Under the pieces are notes generated by a model. That model made no database searches and was not told the DNA's origin. It saw only the letters and a list, made by a program, of their open reading frames with translations. Positions 1 to 8,143 of a stretch of DNA of 35,287 nt are shown one piece after another. Position 1 is the first letter of the stretch. Every line of letters starts with the position of its first letter. A program made the translations under genes and the position numbers. Source of the stretch: Arcobacter sp. (lineage in GTDB: Bacteria > Campylobacterota > Campylobacteria > Campylobacterales > Arcobacteraceae); NCBI GenBank assembly GCA_015663165.1, contig DQSS01000313.1, positions 1 through 35,287 on the forward strand. The letters are read 5' to 3'.

Positions 1-9
1 AAAAATAAA

Positions 10-1482
10 CTATATAAAGTTTACTATCTCTTTTTCTAAATCTTCAATATCTATAATAGTATTATGTATTATGTCTGCTGAAAATAGTTCTTGTATTTGT
101 TCTGGTACTTTAGCATCAAAATCATTAGATATTTTATCTAATGCTTCTTTATCAGAATAAGATATATTATCTTCCTTTAACGCATTTAATACAGTTGGAG
201 AAAACTTAGTCCATTCTGCTGTACTATAAATCACACATTTTAAATTCTTTTCTTTTAAATCTTCATAGGCTTTTATACATGTTGCTGTATGTGGCTCCAT
301 TAAGTATCCAGAATCTAAGTATTTTTTAATAGTTTGTTTTCCGTAAGTATCATCAGAATAAGTTGCTGAGAATATCTCTTGGATTTGTGCCATTTCTGAA
401 GCCGTTAATTGGAATTCATTTTTAGTATTTAAATCTTCCATTAACGCTCTTGTTCTGTCTGCCCCAAACATATCAAACATAATTCTTTCAATATTTGAAG
501 ACTTTAAGATATCCATTGCAGGAGATTTTGTCATGATAAGTTCTTTGTCATTAAGATTATATGAACCTTCATTTATCCAAGATGTTAAGATATTGTTTTC
601 ATTTGATGTAATCAGTATCTTCTCTATTGGAAGTCCCATTTTTCTTGCATAGTATCCACCAAGTGCATTTCCAAAGTTACCAGATGGAACTACAAGGTAT
701 ATTTTTTCACCCATTTTTACTTCGTTTTGTCTTAATAACTCTAAGTATGACCAGAAGTGATATACGATTTGAAATATAATTCTTCCAAAGTTTACAGAGT
801 TTGCAGCACTTAGATTTATACCTTTTTCAGCCAAGGTAGCTTTAAATGTATCACTATCAAGAAGTCTTTTTAGTGCATTTTGAGCATCATCAAAATTTCC
901 ATTTATTCCTAATACTTTAAGATTCTTTCCATCTTCTGTTACCATTTGAAGTCTTTGTACATCACTTGTTCCACCATTTGGATATAGACAAGCTACTTGA
1001 ATACCCTCTTTATTTTTAAATGTATTCAGTGCAGCTGGTCCTGTATCTCCAGAAGTTGCAGCAAGTATAAGGTACTTTTCTCCTCTTTTTTTAGCAATAG
1101 AAGAAAGAACTGAACCAAATGGTTGAAGTGCCATATCTTTAAATGCTCTTGTAGGACCGTGGTATTGTTCGTTTACAAATAAATCATCTTTTACTTTTAC
1201 TACTGGTGCAGGGTTATTTTCATCATCAAATTTGTCATATAAGTTTAATGCTTCATTTAAATCTTCAGCGTCAATATCTACATTAAAAGTACTTAAAATA
1301 TCAAATGCTAATTCTTTATAATTTTTATCTATGTGACTTGACATAAATTCTTCACCTAAAGCGGGTAATTCTTTTGGTATATAAAGTCCACCATGTGATG
1401 CTATTGGGTTTAAAATAGCATAAGAAAATTCTACTTCTTTTGCTCTTACGCCGTCGTTTCCTCTTGTTTCGATAAAACTCAT
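10..1482 (-). CDS. thrC: Threonine synthase
   Basis: PLP enzyme that converts O-phosphohomoserine to threonine in the cytoplasm, the last step of threonine synthesis. The 490-residue protein starts with the threonine synthase N-terminal domain (FIETRGNDG at 3-11, IASHGGLYIPKELP at 27-40). The PLP lysine motif is HGPTRAFKDMALQ with K115, and ATSGDTGPAA is a phosphate-binding loop. The ATG at 1482 is preceded by an AGGAT ribosome site and the N-terminus matches the family. It is divergent from murB, with a shared spacer of about 95 bases. A clean extended -10 box (TTTTGCTATAAT) lies upstream on this strand. Length is normal for the longer form of the family. Assignment is secure. Confidence 0.97.
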   Translation of the reverse strand: MSFIETRGNDGVRAKEVEFSYAILNPIASHGGLYIPKELPALGEEFMSSHIDKNYKELAFDILSTFNVDIDAEDLNEALNLYDKFDDENNPAPVVKVKDDLFVNEQYHGPTRAFKDMALQPFGSVLSSIAKKRGEKYLILAATSGDTGPAALNTFKNKEGIQVACLYPNGGTSDVQRLQMVTEDGKNLKVLGINGNFDDAQNALKRLLDSDTFKATLAEKGINLSAANSVNFGRIIFQIVYHFWSYLELLRQNEVKMGEKIYLVVPSGNFGNALGGYYARKMGLPIEKILITSNENNILTSWINEGSYNLNDKELIMTKSPAMDILKSSNIERIMFDMFGADRTRALMEDLNTKNEFQLTASEMAQIQEIFSATYSDDTYGKQTIKKYLDSGYLMEPHTATCIKAYEDLKEKNLKCVIYSTAEWTKFSPTVLNALKEDNISYSDKEALDKISNDFDAKVPEQIQELFSADIIHNTIIDIEDLEKEIVNFI

Positions 1483-1528
1483 ATTGTATATCCTATATTT
1501 TGTACATTTATTTGTACTTATTTTTTGA

Positions 1529-1540
1529 ATTATAGCAAAA
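1529..1540 (-). promoter_or_regulatory. Extended -10 promoter of thrC
   Basis: On the minus strand this reads TTTTGCTATAAT, a TGnTATAAT extended -10 box with an upstream T run, as expected for sigma-70 promoters of Campylobacterota. It sits 46 bases before the thrC ATG. The same 12-mer occurs upstream of the gene at 3883. No convincing -35 box is visible, which is usual in this group. Confidence 0.65.
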
Positions 1541-1560
1541 TTATGTTTATAAATAGAAGT

Positions 1561-1571
1561 TTAGATATAAT
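1561..1571 (+). promoter_or_regulatory. Candidate -10 box of murB
   Basis: TTAGATATAAT ends six bases before the murB ATG. No Shine-Dalgarno sequence lies between them. If this is the real -10, the transcript would start at or next to the start codon and be leaderless. The same 11-mer occurs upstream of the gene at 14502. Function is inferred from sequence alone. Confidence 0.45.
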
Positions 1572-1577
1572 CCAACC

Positions 1578-2345
1578 ATGAAAATAATAGATTTTAAAAA
1601 ACATTCATCAATTAATATTGGTGGTAAACACAAAGTAAAAATTATCAATGATATGGGTGATTATAAAAAGTATACGATTATAGGTAGGGGAAACAATATC
1701 CTTCTATCAAACAAACCACCACAAATGGCAATGCTAGGTGATGATTTTGATTATATATTTTTAAAAGATGACAAACTAATTGTAGGTGCTGGTACTACCT
1801 CTGGAAAACTACTTACATTTTGTAAAAAGAATGATATTGCTAACTTTGAACTTTTAGCAAAGCTTCCTGGAAATATTGGTGGACTTACTAAAATGAATGC
1901 TGGTCTTAAAGAGTGGGAAATATTTAAATATATCACATCAATTAAAACTCAAGATGGAGAGATACAAAAAGAAGATGTAGAACACTCATATAGACATACA
2001 AAAATAGATGGTGTTATTTACGAAGTTACATTTAGTGTATCAAAAGGTTTTAGAAAAACTAAACAAGATATGTTTATACAAATGAGAAACAACCAACCAA
2101 ACCTTCCAAGTGCTGGTTCGTGTTTTAAAAACCCTGAAAAATACTCTGCTGGATATCTAATAGAACATGTTGGTCTAAAAGGATATAGCATAGGAAATAT
2201 GTCATTTTCATCTGTTCATGCAAACTTCCTTGTAAATCTTGGTGGTGGAACTTATGATGAAGCTATAAAGCTTATAAATTTAGCAAAAACAAAAGTACAA
2301 AAAGAATTTCATATAGACTTAGAACTTGAAATCATAGTTTTATAA
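1578..2345 (+). CDS. murB: UDP-N-acetylmuramate dehydrogenase
   Basis: Cytoplasmic FAD enzyme that reduces UDP-GlcNAc-enolpyruvate to UDP-MurNAc with NADPH in peptidoglycan precursor synthesis. The 255-residue protein has the FAD-binding segment TIIGRGNNILLS (33-44), the LPGNIGGLTKMNAG loop (about 96-109), the YRHTK segment with R139, and PSAGSCFKNP with catalytic S181. A C-terminal glutamate is present in LELEIIVL. It is a short type II form, shorter than the roughly 340-residue enterobacterial enzyme but typical of Campylobacterota. There is no recognisable ribosome site before the ATG; a TATAAT lies immediately upstream. A pseudopilin-like gene follows 10 bases later. Confidence 0.93.
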   Translation: MKIIDFKKHSSINIGGKHKVKIINDMGDYKKYTIIGRGNNILLSNKPPQMAMLGDDFDYIFLKDDKLIVGAGTTSGKLLTFCKKNDIANFELLAKLPGNIGGLTKMNAGLKEWEIFKYITSIKTQDGEIQKEDVEHSYRHTKIDGVIYEVTFSVSKGFRKTKQDMFIQMRNNQPNLPSAGSCFKNPEKYSAGYLIEHVGLKGYSIGNMSFSSVHANFLVNLGGGTYDEAIKLINLAKTKVQKEFHIDLELEIIVL

Positions 2346-2355
2346 GTAAAAGTTT

Positions 2356-2685
2356 ATGAGTAAAAAAGGATTTGGACTTATAAGTGTACTTATACTTCTT
2401 GTAGTCTTTTCCTTTTTATCTGTAAATATAGTGCAATCACAAGCATACTCTTCGAAAATAGATACTTTAAAGTATTTATCTTTACAAGCTAATATCCATA
2501 TGTATACTGTAAAACAATTTATTATTGAAAATGATGATGTTGGAATAGATAATTTTAAACTAGATGATGAAAGATTTTCTTTGGATATTAAAAAAGAAGA
2601 TTTAACTGATACATCTAAGTATCATATTTATATTAAAACTGTTGATGACACTAAGGTGTCTAATTATGATAGTGTTGTGAAATAA
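2356..2685 (+). CDS. Small pseudopilin-like protein with prepilin-type N-terminus
   Basis: 109 residues. The N-terminus, MSKKGFGLISVLILLVVFSF, fits a class III prepilin leader: basic residues, a glycine before phenylalanine as a likely prepilin peptidase site, then a hydrophobic helix. The usual glutamate at mature position 5 is replaced by serine, as can happen in minor pseudopilins. The rest is a short soluble domain rich in D and K that I do not recognise. It lies 10 bases after murB and probably shares its transcript. No other secretion or pilus genes are adjacent. The pilin-like nature is inferred from the leader only; a simple membrane-anchored protein is the alternative. Confidence 0.6.
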   Translation: MSKKGFGLISVLILLVVFSFLSVNIVQSQAYSSKIDTLKYLSLQANIHMYTVKQFIIENDDVGIDNFKLDDERFSLDIKKEDLTDTSKYHIYIKTVDDTKVSNYDSVVK

Positions 2686-2726
2686 TTTTTTAGAATACTG
2701 ATTATTTAACTAATAATAAATAGTAG

Positions 2727-3332
2727 TTATAAAATAACATCCAATATTTTCATAGCTAAACTAACTGCTTTAGCACGATGTGAGATTGATTTCTTAACTT
2801 CATCATCCAACACACCCAAAGTATCCTCATATCCAATAGGAGTAAACAATGGATCATATCCAAACCCACCCTCTCCTATTTCAGCGACACCTACTTCTCC
2901 ATACATCCAACCATGTGTTGTATGTACTTCATTTTTATAAATCATTGCGATACATGCTGTATAGTATGCTTTTGATTTACTTAGATTTTTAGCTTTTAGA
3001 TTTGAGGTTAGTTTTTCGTTGTTTTGCTTGTCTGTAGCATTTTCACCTGCATATCTAGCACTATAAATATTTGGTTCATTATTTAACTCTTCTACACTTA
3101 TACCACTATCATCTGCTATTACTAAAAAATCGTTTTGATTTGGATACTTTAGTAATAACTCATCATATATAGTTCTTGCTTTTTTTATAGCGTTTCCTTT
3201 AAAGGTATTAGCATCTTCGATTATCTCGATATCCCCTAATAACTCTTTAAAGGTTTTTACATCATAAAGGGGTAAAAGCTTTTTAAATTCTTTTATTTTT
3301 CCTTTATTTCCTGATGCAATTACTACTGTCAT
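2727..3332 (-). CDS. rdgB: XTP/dITP diphosphatase (non-canonical purine NTP pyrophosphatase)
   Basis: Ham1/RdgB family house-cleaning enzyme that hydrolyses dITP, dXTP and ITP to monophosphates, keeping deaminated purines out of DNA and RNA. The 201 residues carry all family motifs: SGNKGK (7-12) for triphosphate binding, ADDSG (73-77) with the probable catalytic aspartate D75, GGFGYDP (155-161) for base recognition, and SHRAKA (184-189). Length is normal. The ATG starts 2 bases after the aroQ stop, so the two genes form an operon. It converges on the pseudopilin-like gene. Confidence 0.95.
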   Translation of the reverse strand: MTVVIASGNKGKIKEFKKLLPLYDVKTFKELLGDIEIIEDANTFKGNAIKKARTIYDELLLKYPNQNDFLVIADDSGISVEELNNEPNIYSARYAGENATDKQNNEKLTSNLKAKNLSKSKAYYTACIAMIYKNEVHTTHGWMYGEVGVAEIGEGGFGYDPLFTPIGYEDTLGVLDDEVKKSISHRAKAVSLAMKILDVIL

Positions 3333-3334
3333 TT

Positions 3335-3817
3335 TTATTCTGCTTGAGCTTGTGCTTCTTCTTGTGCAGCGTTTGCAGCTTGTACTTCATTTACTATTTG
3401 TGTTAAAGCAATAAGTCCCATATGGTAACCAAATGGTCCAAATCCAGTAACAACACCTGTACTAGCAGTTGCTGTTAAAGATTTTTGTCTAAATTCTTCT
3501 CTTTTATAAATATTTGAAATATGTACTTCAACTACTGGTAATCCAACAGCATTTAAAGCATCTGTAATTGCAATACTTGTATGAGAATAAGCAGCAGGAT
3601 TTATAAGTATAGCATCAACTGTACCCATACATTCTTGAATTCTATCTACAATTTCACCTTCAAGGTTAGATTGAAAAAACTCTAATTCTGTTCCACTTTG
3701 TTCACCACTTGCTTTCATTTGATCATGAATTTGATCCATTGTCATTGGTCCGTATATATGTTGTTCTCTTGCACCTAGCATATTTAAATTTGGTCCTTGT
3801 ATAACTGCAATTTTCAT
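3335..3817 (-). CDS. aroQ: 3-dehydroquinate dehydratase, type II
   Basis: Shikimate pathway enzyme that dehydrates 3-dehydroquinate to 3-dehydroshikimate; the type II enzyme is a cytoplasmic dodecamer. Visible residues are QGPNLNMLG (7-15), R17 and catalytic Y22 in the flexible lid, N73 in [11 protein letters not shown]99 in EVHISN, and R110. The 160 residues end in an A/Q/E-rich tail ([14 protein letters not shown]) beyond the usual catalytic core, probably disordered. The ATG is preceded by AAGGA. It is the first gene of a two-gene unit with rdgB and divergent from the deaminase at 3883. Confidence 0.95.
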   Translation of the reverse strand: MKIAVIQGPNLNMLGAREQHIYGPMTMDQIHDQMKASGEQSGTELEFFQSNLEGEIVDRIQECMGTVDAILINPAAYSHTSIAITDALNAVGLPVVEVHISNIYKREEFRQKSLTATASTGVVTGFGPFGYHMGLIALTQIVNEVQAANAAQEEAQAQAE

Positions 3818-3840
3818 TTTTTTCCTTTATTAATAATAAT

Positions 3841-3852
3841 TTTTGCTATAAT
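3841..3852 (+). promoter_or_regulatory. Extended -10 promoter of the deaminase-sppA unit
   Basis: TTTTGCTATAAT, an extended -10 box identical to the one before thrC. It lies 30 bases upstream of the ATG at 3883, with an AAAAGGAA ribosome site in between. The start site is predicted near 3859-3861. Confidence 0.65.
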
Positions 3853-3882
3853 ATCAAAATATAACCTAAAAAAAGGAATACA

Positions 3883-5112
3883 ATGCAGATATTACATGCA
3901 AACTGGCTTTTGACTTGTGATGAAAATTTTACTATTATTAAAAATGGAGCTATTGTATTTGATGAAAAAATAATACTTGTAGATTCTATAGAAAATGTAA
4001 AGAAAAAATATCCAATTGAAAATATAAAATACATGGGTGAAAATTCAGTTTTAATGCCTGGTCTTGTAAATACTCATGTTCACTTAGAGTTTTGCGCAAA
4101 TAAAACAACTCTATCTTACGGTAACTTTGTACAATGGTTGTTTTCAGTCATACAAAACAGAGAAGAACTTATTGAAAAAGCTACTGAAGAACTTATTGAT
4201 GCTGAATTAAAAAAGATGCTTCAAAATGGAACTACATCAATAGGAGCTATAAGTTCATATGGATTTGATATGAATTCATGTATAAAATCACCTTTAAATG
4301 TTGTTTATTTTACTGAAGCATTAGGTAGTAAAGCAGAGATGATAGATACACTATTTTTAGACTTTAAAGAGAAATTGAAAATATCTGAAGCAAATAAAAA
4401 TAGTAGATTTATACCTGCTATTGCAATACACTCTCCATATTCTACACATCCCTTTCTAATAAGAGAAATACTAAATATTGCAAGAGAAAAAGAGATGGTT
4501 GTATCAACTCATTTTCAAGAAAGCGTTGCAGAAAACGATTGGCTAAATTATTCAAGTGGTGAGTTTGAGTACTTTTTTAAAGATATGCTAGACCAACATA
4601 TTTCACTTACTAAACCAATTGCTTTTTTACATCAATTTAAAAATATTAAAAATCTTAGCTTTACTCACTGTGTACAAGCAAATAAAAAAGAACTAGCACA
4701 AATAAAAGAGCTTGGTGCATCTATAATTCACTGTCCAAATTCAAATAGACTTCTTAATAATAGCATTTTAAATCTATCATATATAGAAGATATTCCATTA
4801 GCTATGGGTACAGATGGTTTAAGTTCAAATCATACATTAAATATGTTTGAAGAGATAAGAAATGCCTTCTTTATGCATACAAATTTTAAGCCAAATATTT
4901 TAGCAAGAAAACTACTTCAGGCTGCTACAAATGGGGGAGCAAATACATTAGGGCTAAATACAGGTGCTTTAATAAAAAATAAAGATGCTGATATTATTTG
5001 CTTCAATCTTCCAGATACACTAAATAATCAAGAAGATTTACCAACAGCTATAATACTTCATACAAGCAAAGTAAATCATACATACATAAAGGGAAAAAAT
5101 GAACTTCTTTAG
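3883..5112 (+). CDS. mqnF: Aminofutalosine deaminase family hydrolase
   Basis: Amidohydrolase-superfamily protein of 409 residues. Family knowledge: in Campylobacterota this gene is taken to deaminate 6-amino-6-deoxyfutalosine in the futalosine route to menaquinone. Metal and catalytic residues are in place: HVH at 65-67 in NTHVHLEF, H210 in STHFQES, H262 in THCVQ, and D311 in GTDGLSSN. This is the ATZ/TRZ-like subtype with one catalytic metal. The ATG has an AAAAGGAA ribosome site. The 3' end overlaps sppA by 14 bases. Substrate cannot be read from sequence alone; other deaminases of the same subfamily (guanine, MTA/SAH) are the alternatives. The ubiE/menG gene at 8144 fits a menaquinone-dependent organism. 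Confidence 0.8.
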   Translation: MQILHANWLLTCDENFTIIKNGAIVFDEKIILVDSIENVKKKYPIENIKYMGENSVLMPGLVNTHVHLEFCANKTTLSYGNFVQWLFSVIQNREELIEKATEELIDAELKKMLQNGTTSIGAISSYGFDMNSCIKSPLNVVYFTEALGSKAEMIDTLFLDFKEKLKISEANKNSRFIPAIAIHSPYSTHPFLIREILNIAREKEMVVSTHFQESVAENDWLNYSSGEFEYFFKDMLDQHISLTKPIAFLHQFKNIKNLSFTHCVQANKKELAQIKELGASIIHCPNSNRLLNNSILNLSYIEDIPLAMGTDGLSSNHTLNMFEEIRNAFFMHTNFKPNILARKLLQAATNGGANTLGLNTGALIKNKDADIICFNLPDTLNNQEDLPTAIILHTSKVNHTYIKGKNELL

Positions 5113-5971
5113 AATAATATTCTTACCAATAACGGCACCAATAAAATTTATACAAAATCACTTTAAAGCAACACTTCTTGTATTGCTTTTAATATTTACA
5201 TTTAAGAATGCTGATCCATCAGCAGTTGAAGTTGCTAACTTACAGCAAATAAATCTAACTGGAGCTATTATGGATGCTTCACTTATACTTGAAGATATAA
5301 ATAAAGCAAAACAAGACACTAATATAAAAGGTGTTTTACTTGTAGTAAACTCTCCAGGAGGTGCAGTTGCTCCATCTGTTGAAATAGCATATGCGATAAA
5401 AGAACTAAATGAAATAAAACCTGTAGTTGCATATGCAAGTGGTATTATGGCAAGTGGCTCTTACTATGCTTCAATTTGGGCAGATACAATTATTGCAAAT
5501 CCAGGTTCTATGGTTGGTAGTATTGGTGTAATTATGCAAAGTGTTGATGCTTCTGAACTTATGAGTAAAATTGGAGTTAAAACTCAAACTGTAAAAATAG
5601 GTGAATATAAAGAAGCAGGAACACCTACAAGAGCTTGGAATAAAAAAGAAACACAAGAACTAAATAAAGTTATTAAAAGTACATATGATATGTTTGTAAG
5701 TGATGTAGCAAATGCTAGAAAACTAAAAGTTTCAAATCATAAAGATTATGCAGATGCACACATTTTTACAGCTAGTCAAGCAAAAGAAGTAAGACTGATA
5801 GATGAAGTAGCAACTATATCTAAAGCTAAAACATTACTAGTTAAAAAGTCTAAAGTAACAAAAGCAGTATGGAATAAAAAAGATAAGATGGAAAAGTTTA
5901 TGGAAAAAGTAATTTCAACTACGATTAGTCAAATAGGAATGAACACGACAACTAGACTAAGTGCATTTTAG
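5099..5971 (+). CDS. sppA: Signal peptide peptidase SppA, short form
   Basis: Membrane-bound S49-family serine protease that degrades leftover signal peptides. The 290 residues start with one transmembrane anchor (about 24-36, ATLLVLLLIFTF). The protease core follows: LVVNSPGGAV (81-90), the nucleophile S119 in GIMASGSYYAS, and the general base K171 in KIGEYKEAGTP. This is the short one-domain type seen in Bacillus, not the double-length E. coli type. Translation is probably coupled to the upstream deaminase, since the ATG and its AAAGGGA ribosome site lie inside that gene. It converges on the receiver-domain gene. Confidence 0.92.
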   Translation: MNFFRIIFLPITAPIKFIQNHFKATLLVLLLIFTFKNADPSAVEVANLQQINLTGAIMDASLILEDINKAKQDTNIKGVLLVVNSPGGAVAPSVEIAYAIKELNEIKPVVAYASGIMASGSYYASIWADTIIANPGSMVGSIGVIMQSVDASELMSKIGVKTQTVKIGEYKEAGTPTRAWNKKETQELNKVIKSTYDMFVSDVANARKLKVSNHKDYADAHIFTASQAKEVRLIDEVATISKAKTLLVKKSKVTKAVWNKKDKMEKFMEKVISTTISQIGMNTTTRLSAF

Positions 5972-5999
5972 TATAGCACTTACTCTAGATATAAAGGGA

Positions 6000-6015
6000 A
6001 GTTAGATATCTAACT
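6000..6015. repeat. 16-bp perfect palindrome at a convergent gene end
   Basis: AGTTAGATATCTAACT is a perfect palindrome covering the stop codon of the receiver gene and lying 29 bases after the sppA stop. It could pair in RNA only as a short loop-poor stem and has no strong T tract, so a terminator role is doubtful. Confidence 0.4.
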
Positions 6016-6388
6016 CACCAATAAGGTTAATAAATTTGATAAAATCAAATGGCTTTAAAATATAGTCTTTTACATTTAATTCATCAGCACTTTTAAGATA
6101 TTCAGGTTCAGTATGTGCAGACATAATTACACACGGAATATCAGAACCATCTTCTCTAATTTTTTTAATCATATCTATACCATTTAGTATAGGCATATTA
6201 ATATCAGTTACAACTAATTGAATATCTGGATTATCTTTTAAAGCTTGTAATCCTTCTTCTCCATTGTTTGCTGTAACGAAATTTACCCCCAGTTTTGCTA
6301 GTGTATCACTTATAATTGTTATTAAATCTATTTCATCTTCAACAAATAATATTTTTATTTTTTTAAGCTTTGCAATTTTTTCTTGCAT
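6002..6388 (-). CDS. Single-domain response regulator (CheY-like)
   Basis: 128 residues forming one receiver domain and nothing else. The acidic pocket is E17/D18, the phosphoacceptor is D62 in VVTDINMP, the switch residue is S90 in VIMSAHT, and the conserved lysine is K112 in LKPFDF. It should signal by protein contact, as CheY does, because no output domain follows. It lies 16 bases after cheW with its own AAAGGT ribosome site, so the pair is likely co-transcribed. A role in chemotaxis is inferred from that neighbour. Several CheY paralogues are usual in this phylum, so I do not assign cheY itself. Confidence 0.88.
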   Translation of the reverse strand: MQEKIAKLKKIKILFVEDEIDLITIISDTLAKLGVNFVTANNGEEGLQALKDNPDIQLVVTDINMPILNGIDMIKKIREDGSDIPCVIMSAHTEPEYLKSADELNVKDYILKPFDFIKFINLIGELDI

Positions 6389-6404
6389 TTATTTTACCTT
6401 TTTC

Positions 6405-6884
6405 TTACGATTTAAGAAGTTCTTCTTTATGAACTACTGTTTCTATATCCATGATTACTAACATTTGATTATCTTCAAGTCTTACAAAACCTTTTAAATA
6501 TTTTGATGGAATTGCAGAACCCATATTAGATACCGGAGATAAATAAGTGATATCAATTTTTTGAACATCATCAACTTTATCAACAACTATACCAATCATT
6601 CTATTATCATCAGTAATTACAGCAATAACTGCAGTGTTTTCATCATATATGAGTTCACCTGTGTTAAATTTGATTCTTACATCTAAAATTGGTACAACTT
6701 CACCTCTTAAATTAATAAGACCTTTTACCCAATCAGTAGTATTAGGTAGTCCTGTTATCATCTCTGGGTAAGTTAGAATTTCTCTAATCTTAGGCAATTC
6801 TATTGCATATTTCATTTCTCCTAAGATAAATGTCATATACTCACTAGGGTTTGTGCTATTAATAACTTGTTCTTCAACTGCCAT
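6405..6884 (-). CDS. cheW: CheW-like chemotaxis coupling protein
   Basis: 159 residues covering a single CheW domain, which links chemoreceptors to the CheA kinase under the membrane. Recognisable family segments are YMTFILGEMKYAIELPKIRE near the N-terminus, WVKGLINLRGEVVPILDVR in the middle, and DDNRMIGIVVDKVDDVQKI. No receiver domain is fused, so it is not CheV. The ATG has an AGGAAT ribosome site. No cheA or receptor gene lies in the window. Another coupling-protein paralogue is possible. Confidence 0.9.
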   Translation of the reverse strand: MAVEEQVINSTNPSEYMTFILGEMKYAIELPKIREILTYPEMITGLPNTTDWVKGLINLRGEVVPILDVRIKFNTGELIYDENTAVIAVITDDNRMIGIVVDKVDDVQKIDITYLSPVSNMGSAIPSKYLKGFVRLEDNQMLVIMDIETVVHKEELLKS

Positions 6885-6917
6885 AGTTATTCCTTTTTTT
6901 AGATACTTAATACTTGT

Positions 6918-6923
6918 ATTATA
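6918..6923 (-). promoter_or_regulatory. Candidate -10 box of the cheW-receiver pair
   Basis: The minus strand reads AAGATATAAT here, 33 bases before the cheW ATG, within the 46-base gap after xseA. There is no TGn extension. Position and spacing fit a promoter, but the call rests on the hexamer alone. Confidence 0.4.
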
Positions 6924-6930
6924 TCTTCTC

Positions 6931-8139
6931 TTAGCTTAATATTTTTTGTTTTTCTATGATTCTACACTCAAATTTGTATTTTGAAGTTTCTAAATTTACC
7001 ATATTGTCAATTTTTTGTAAGTTTATATCTATTATCTTGTTATTTTTTGTAACTTGAACTAATCCTATTTTATCTTTTTTGCTAGGTTCATTTATTTTAA
7101 AGTTGTTTTTTAAAAGATTCGCTTTGTTTTCATTGATAGTAATAATACTTTTAAAAGTTTGATTCAAGCTTTGTTTTACTTGATTTATATTTCTTTGTAT
7201 AAACTCAAATCTATTTTCAAGTGAGTGTTGAGAAAATGATTTTTTAAGATTATTTACTTCAATAGATTTATTACTTAATATTCTTTTATAAGTATTATTA
7301 AATTCATTTATCAAACTATCGTTTAACTGTCTTAAATCATTTATATTAGGTGTTGATATTTCAATTGCATTTGAAGGAGTACTAGCTCTGACATCAGCAA
7401 CTAAGTCTGTGATTACAAAATCACTTTCATGACCTACTGCACTTATAATTGGTGTTTTAGTATTATAAATTGCATCTGCTACTATCTCTTCGTTGAATGC
7501 CCAAAGGTCTTCAATACTTCCACCACCCCTACCTACTATTATGATATTAGATTCATCAATATTTTGTGCTAATCTATCTGCTATTTGAATAGAGTTTACT
7601 ATAGAATTTTTGGCATCACTTCCTTGCACTAAAGATGGAATTAAAATCATTTTTGAAAGTGGATATCTATTATCTAAAATCTTTTTCATGTCTTGTATTG
7701 CTGCACCTGTATTTGATGTGATTACATAGATATTTTTAGGATATAGGGGAAGTTCTTTTTTTAAGGCTTTATTAAAATAACCTTTTATTTGTAGTTTTGT
7801 TTTTAGTTGTTCATATGCTAAAGCTAAAGCTCCAACACCACTTGGTTCAATTTTAGAACATAGAAGTTGATATGTACCTCTTGGAGAATACACTGTAATA
7901 TTTCCACTTATTACTATCTTTGATCCTACTTCAAGTCTAAACTTTAAATATTGAGCATTTCCTCTAAACATAACACAAGAGATAGTTGATTTTGCATCTT
8001 TTATAGAAAAATAAATATGTCCACTATTATGATAAGTTAAATTAGAAATTTCACCTTCAACCCAAACAGAAGAAAATGTAGTTTCTAAGAGTCCATTTAT
8101 TTGTAGGTTTAGTTCATTTACACTAATTGGAGAATTCAA
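6931..8139 (-). CDS. xseA: Exodeoxyribonuclease VII large subunit
   Basis: Catalytic subunit of exonuclease VII, which degrades single-stranded DNA from both ends. The N-terminal OB-fold (about 1-100) is clear: ISVNELNLQINGLLE and VWVEGEISNLTYHNSGHIYFS. The catalytic domain follows with SNTGAAIQDM, GRGGGSIEDLWAFN (around 200-215) and SAVGHESDFVITD, then a lysine-rich helical C-terminus. The 402 residues are shorter than the E. coli enzyme (about 456). The start is a TTG four bases after the ubiE stop; no ATG upstream fits and the N-terminus matches the family at this point. The small subunit gene xseB is not in the window. Confidence 0.93.
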   Translation of the reverse strand: MNSPISVNELNLQINGLLETTFSSVWVEGEISNLTYHNSGHIYFSIKDAKSTISCVMFRGNAQYLKFRLEVGSKIVISGNITVYSPRGTYQLLCSKIEPSGVGALALAYEQLKTKLQIKGYFNKALKKELPLYPKNIYVITSNTGAAIQDMKKILDNRYPLSKMILIPSLVQGSDAKNSIVNSIQIADRLAQNIDESNIIIVGRGGGSIEDLWAFNEEIVADAIYNTKTPIISAVGHESDFVITDLVADVRASTPSNAIEISTPNINDLRQLNDSLINEFNNTYKRILSNKSIEVNNLKKSFSQHSLENRFEFIQRNINQVKQSLNQTFKSIITINENKANLLKNNFKINEPSKKDKIGLVQVTKNNKIIDINLQKIDNMVNLETSKYKFECRIIEKQKILS

Positions 8140-8143
8140 ATAT

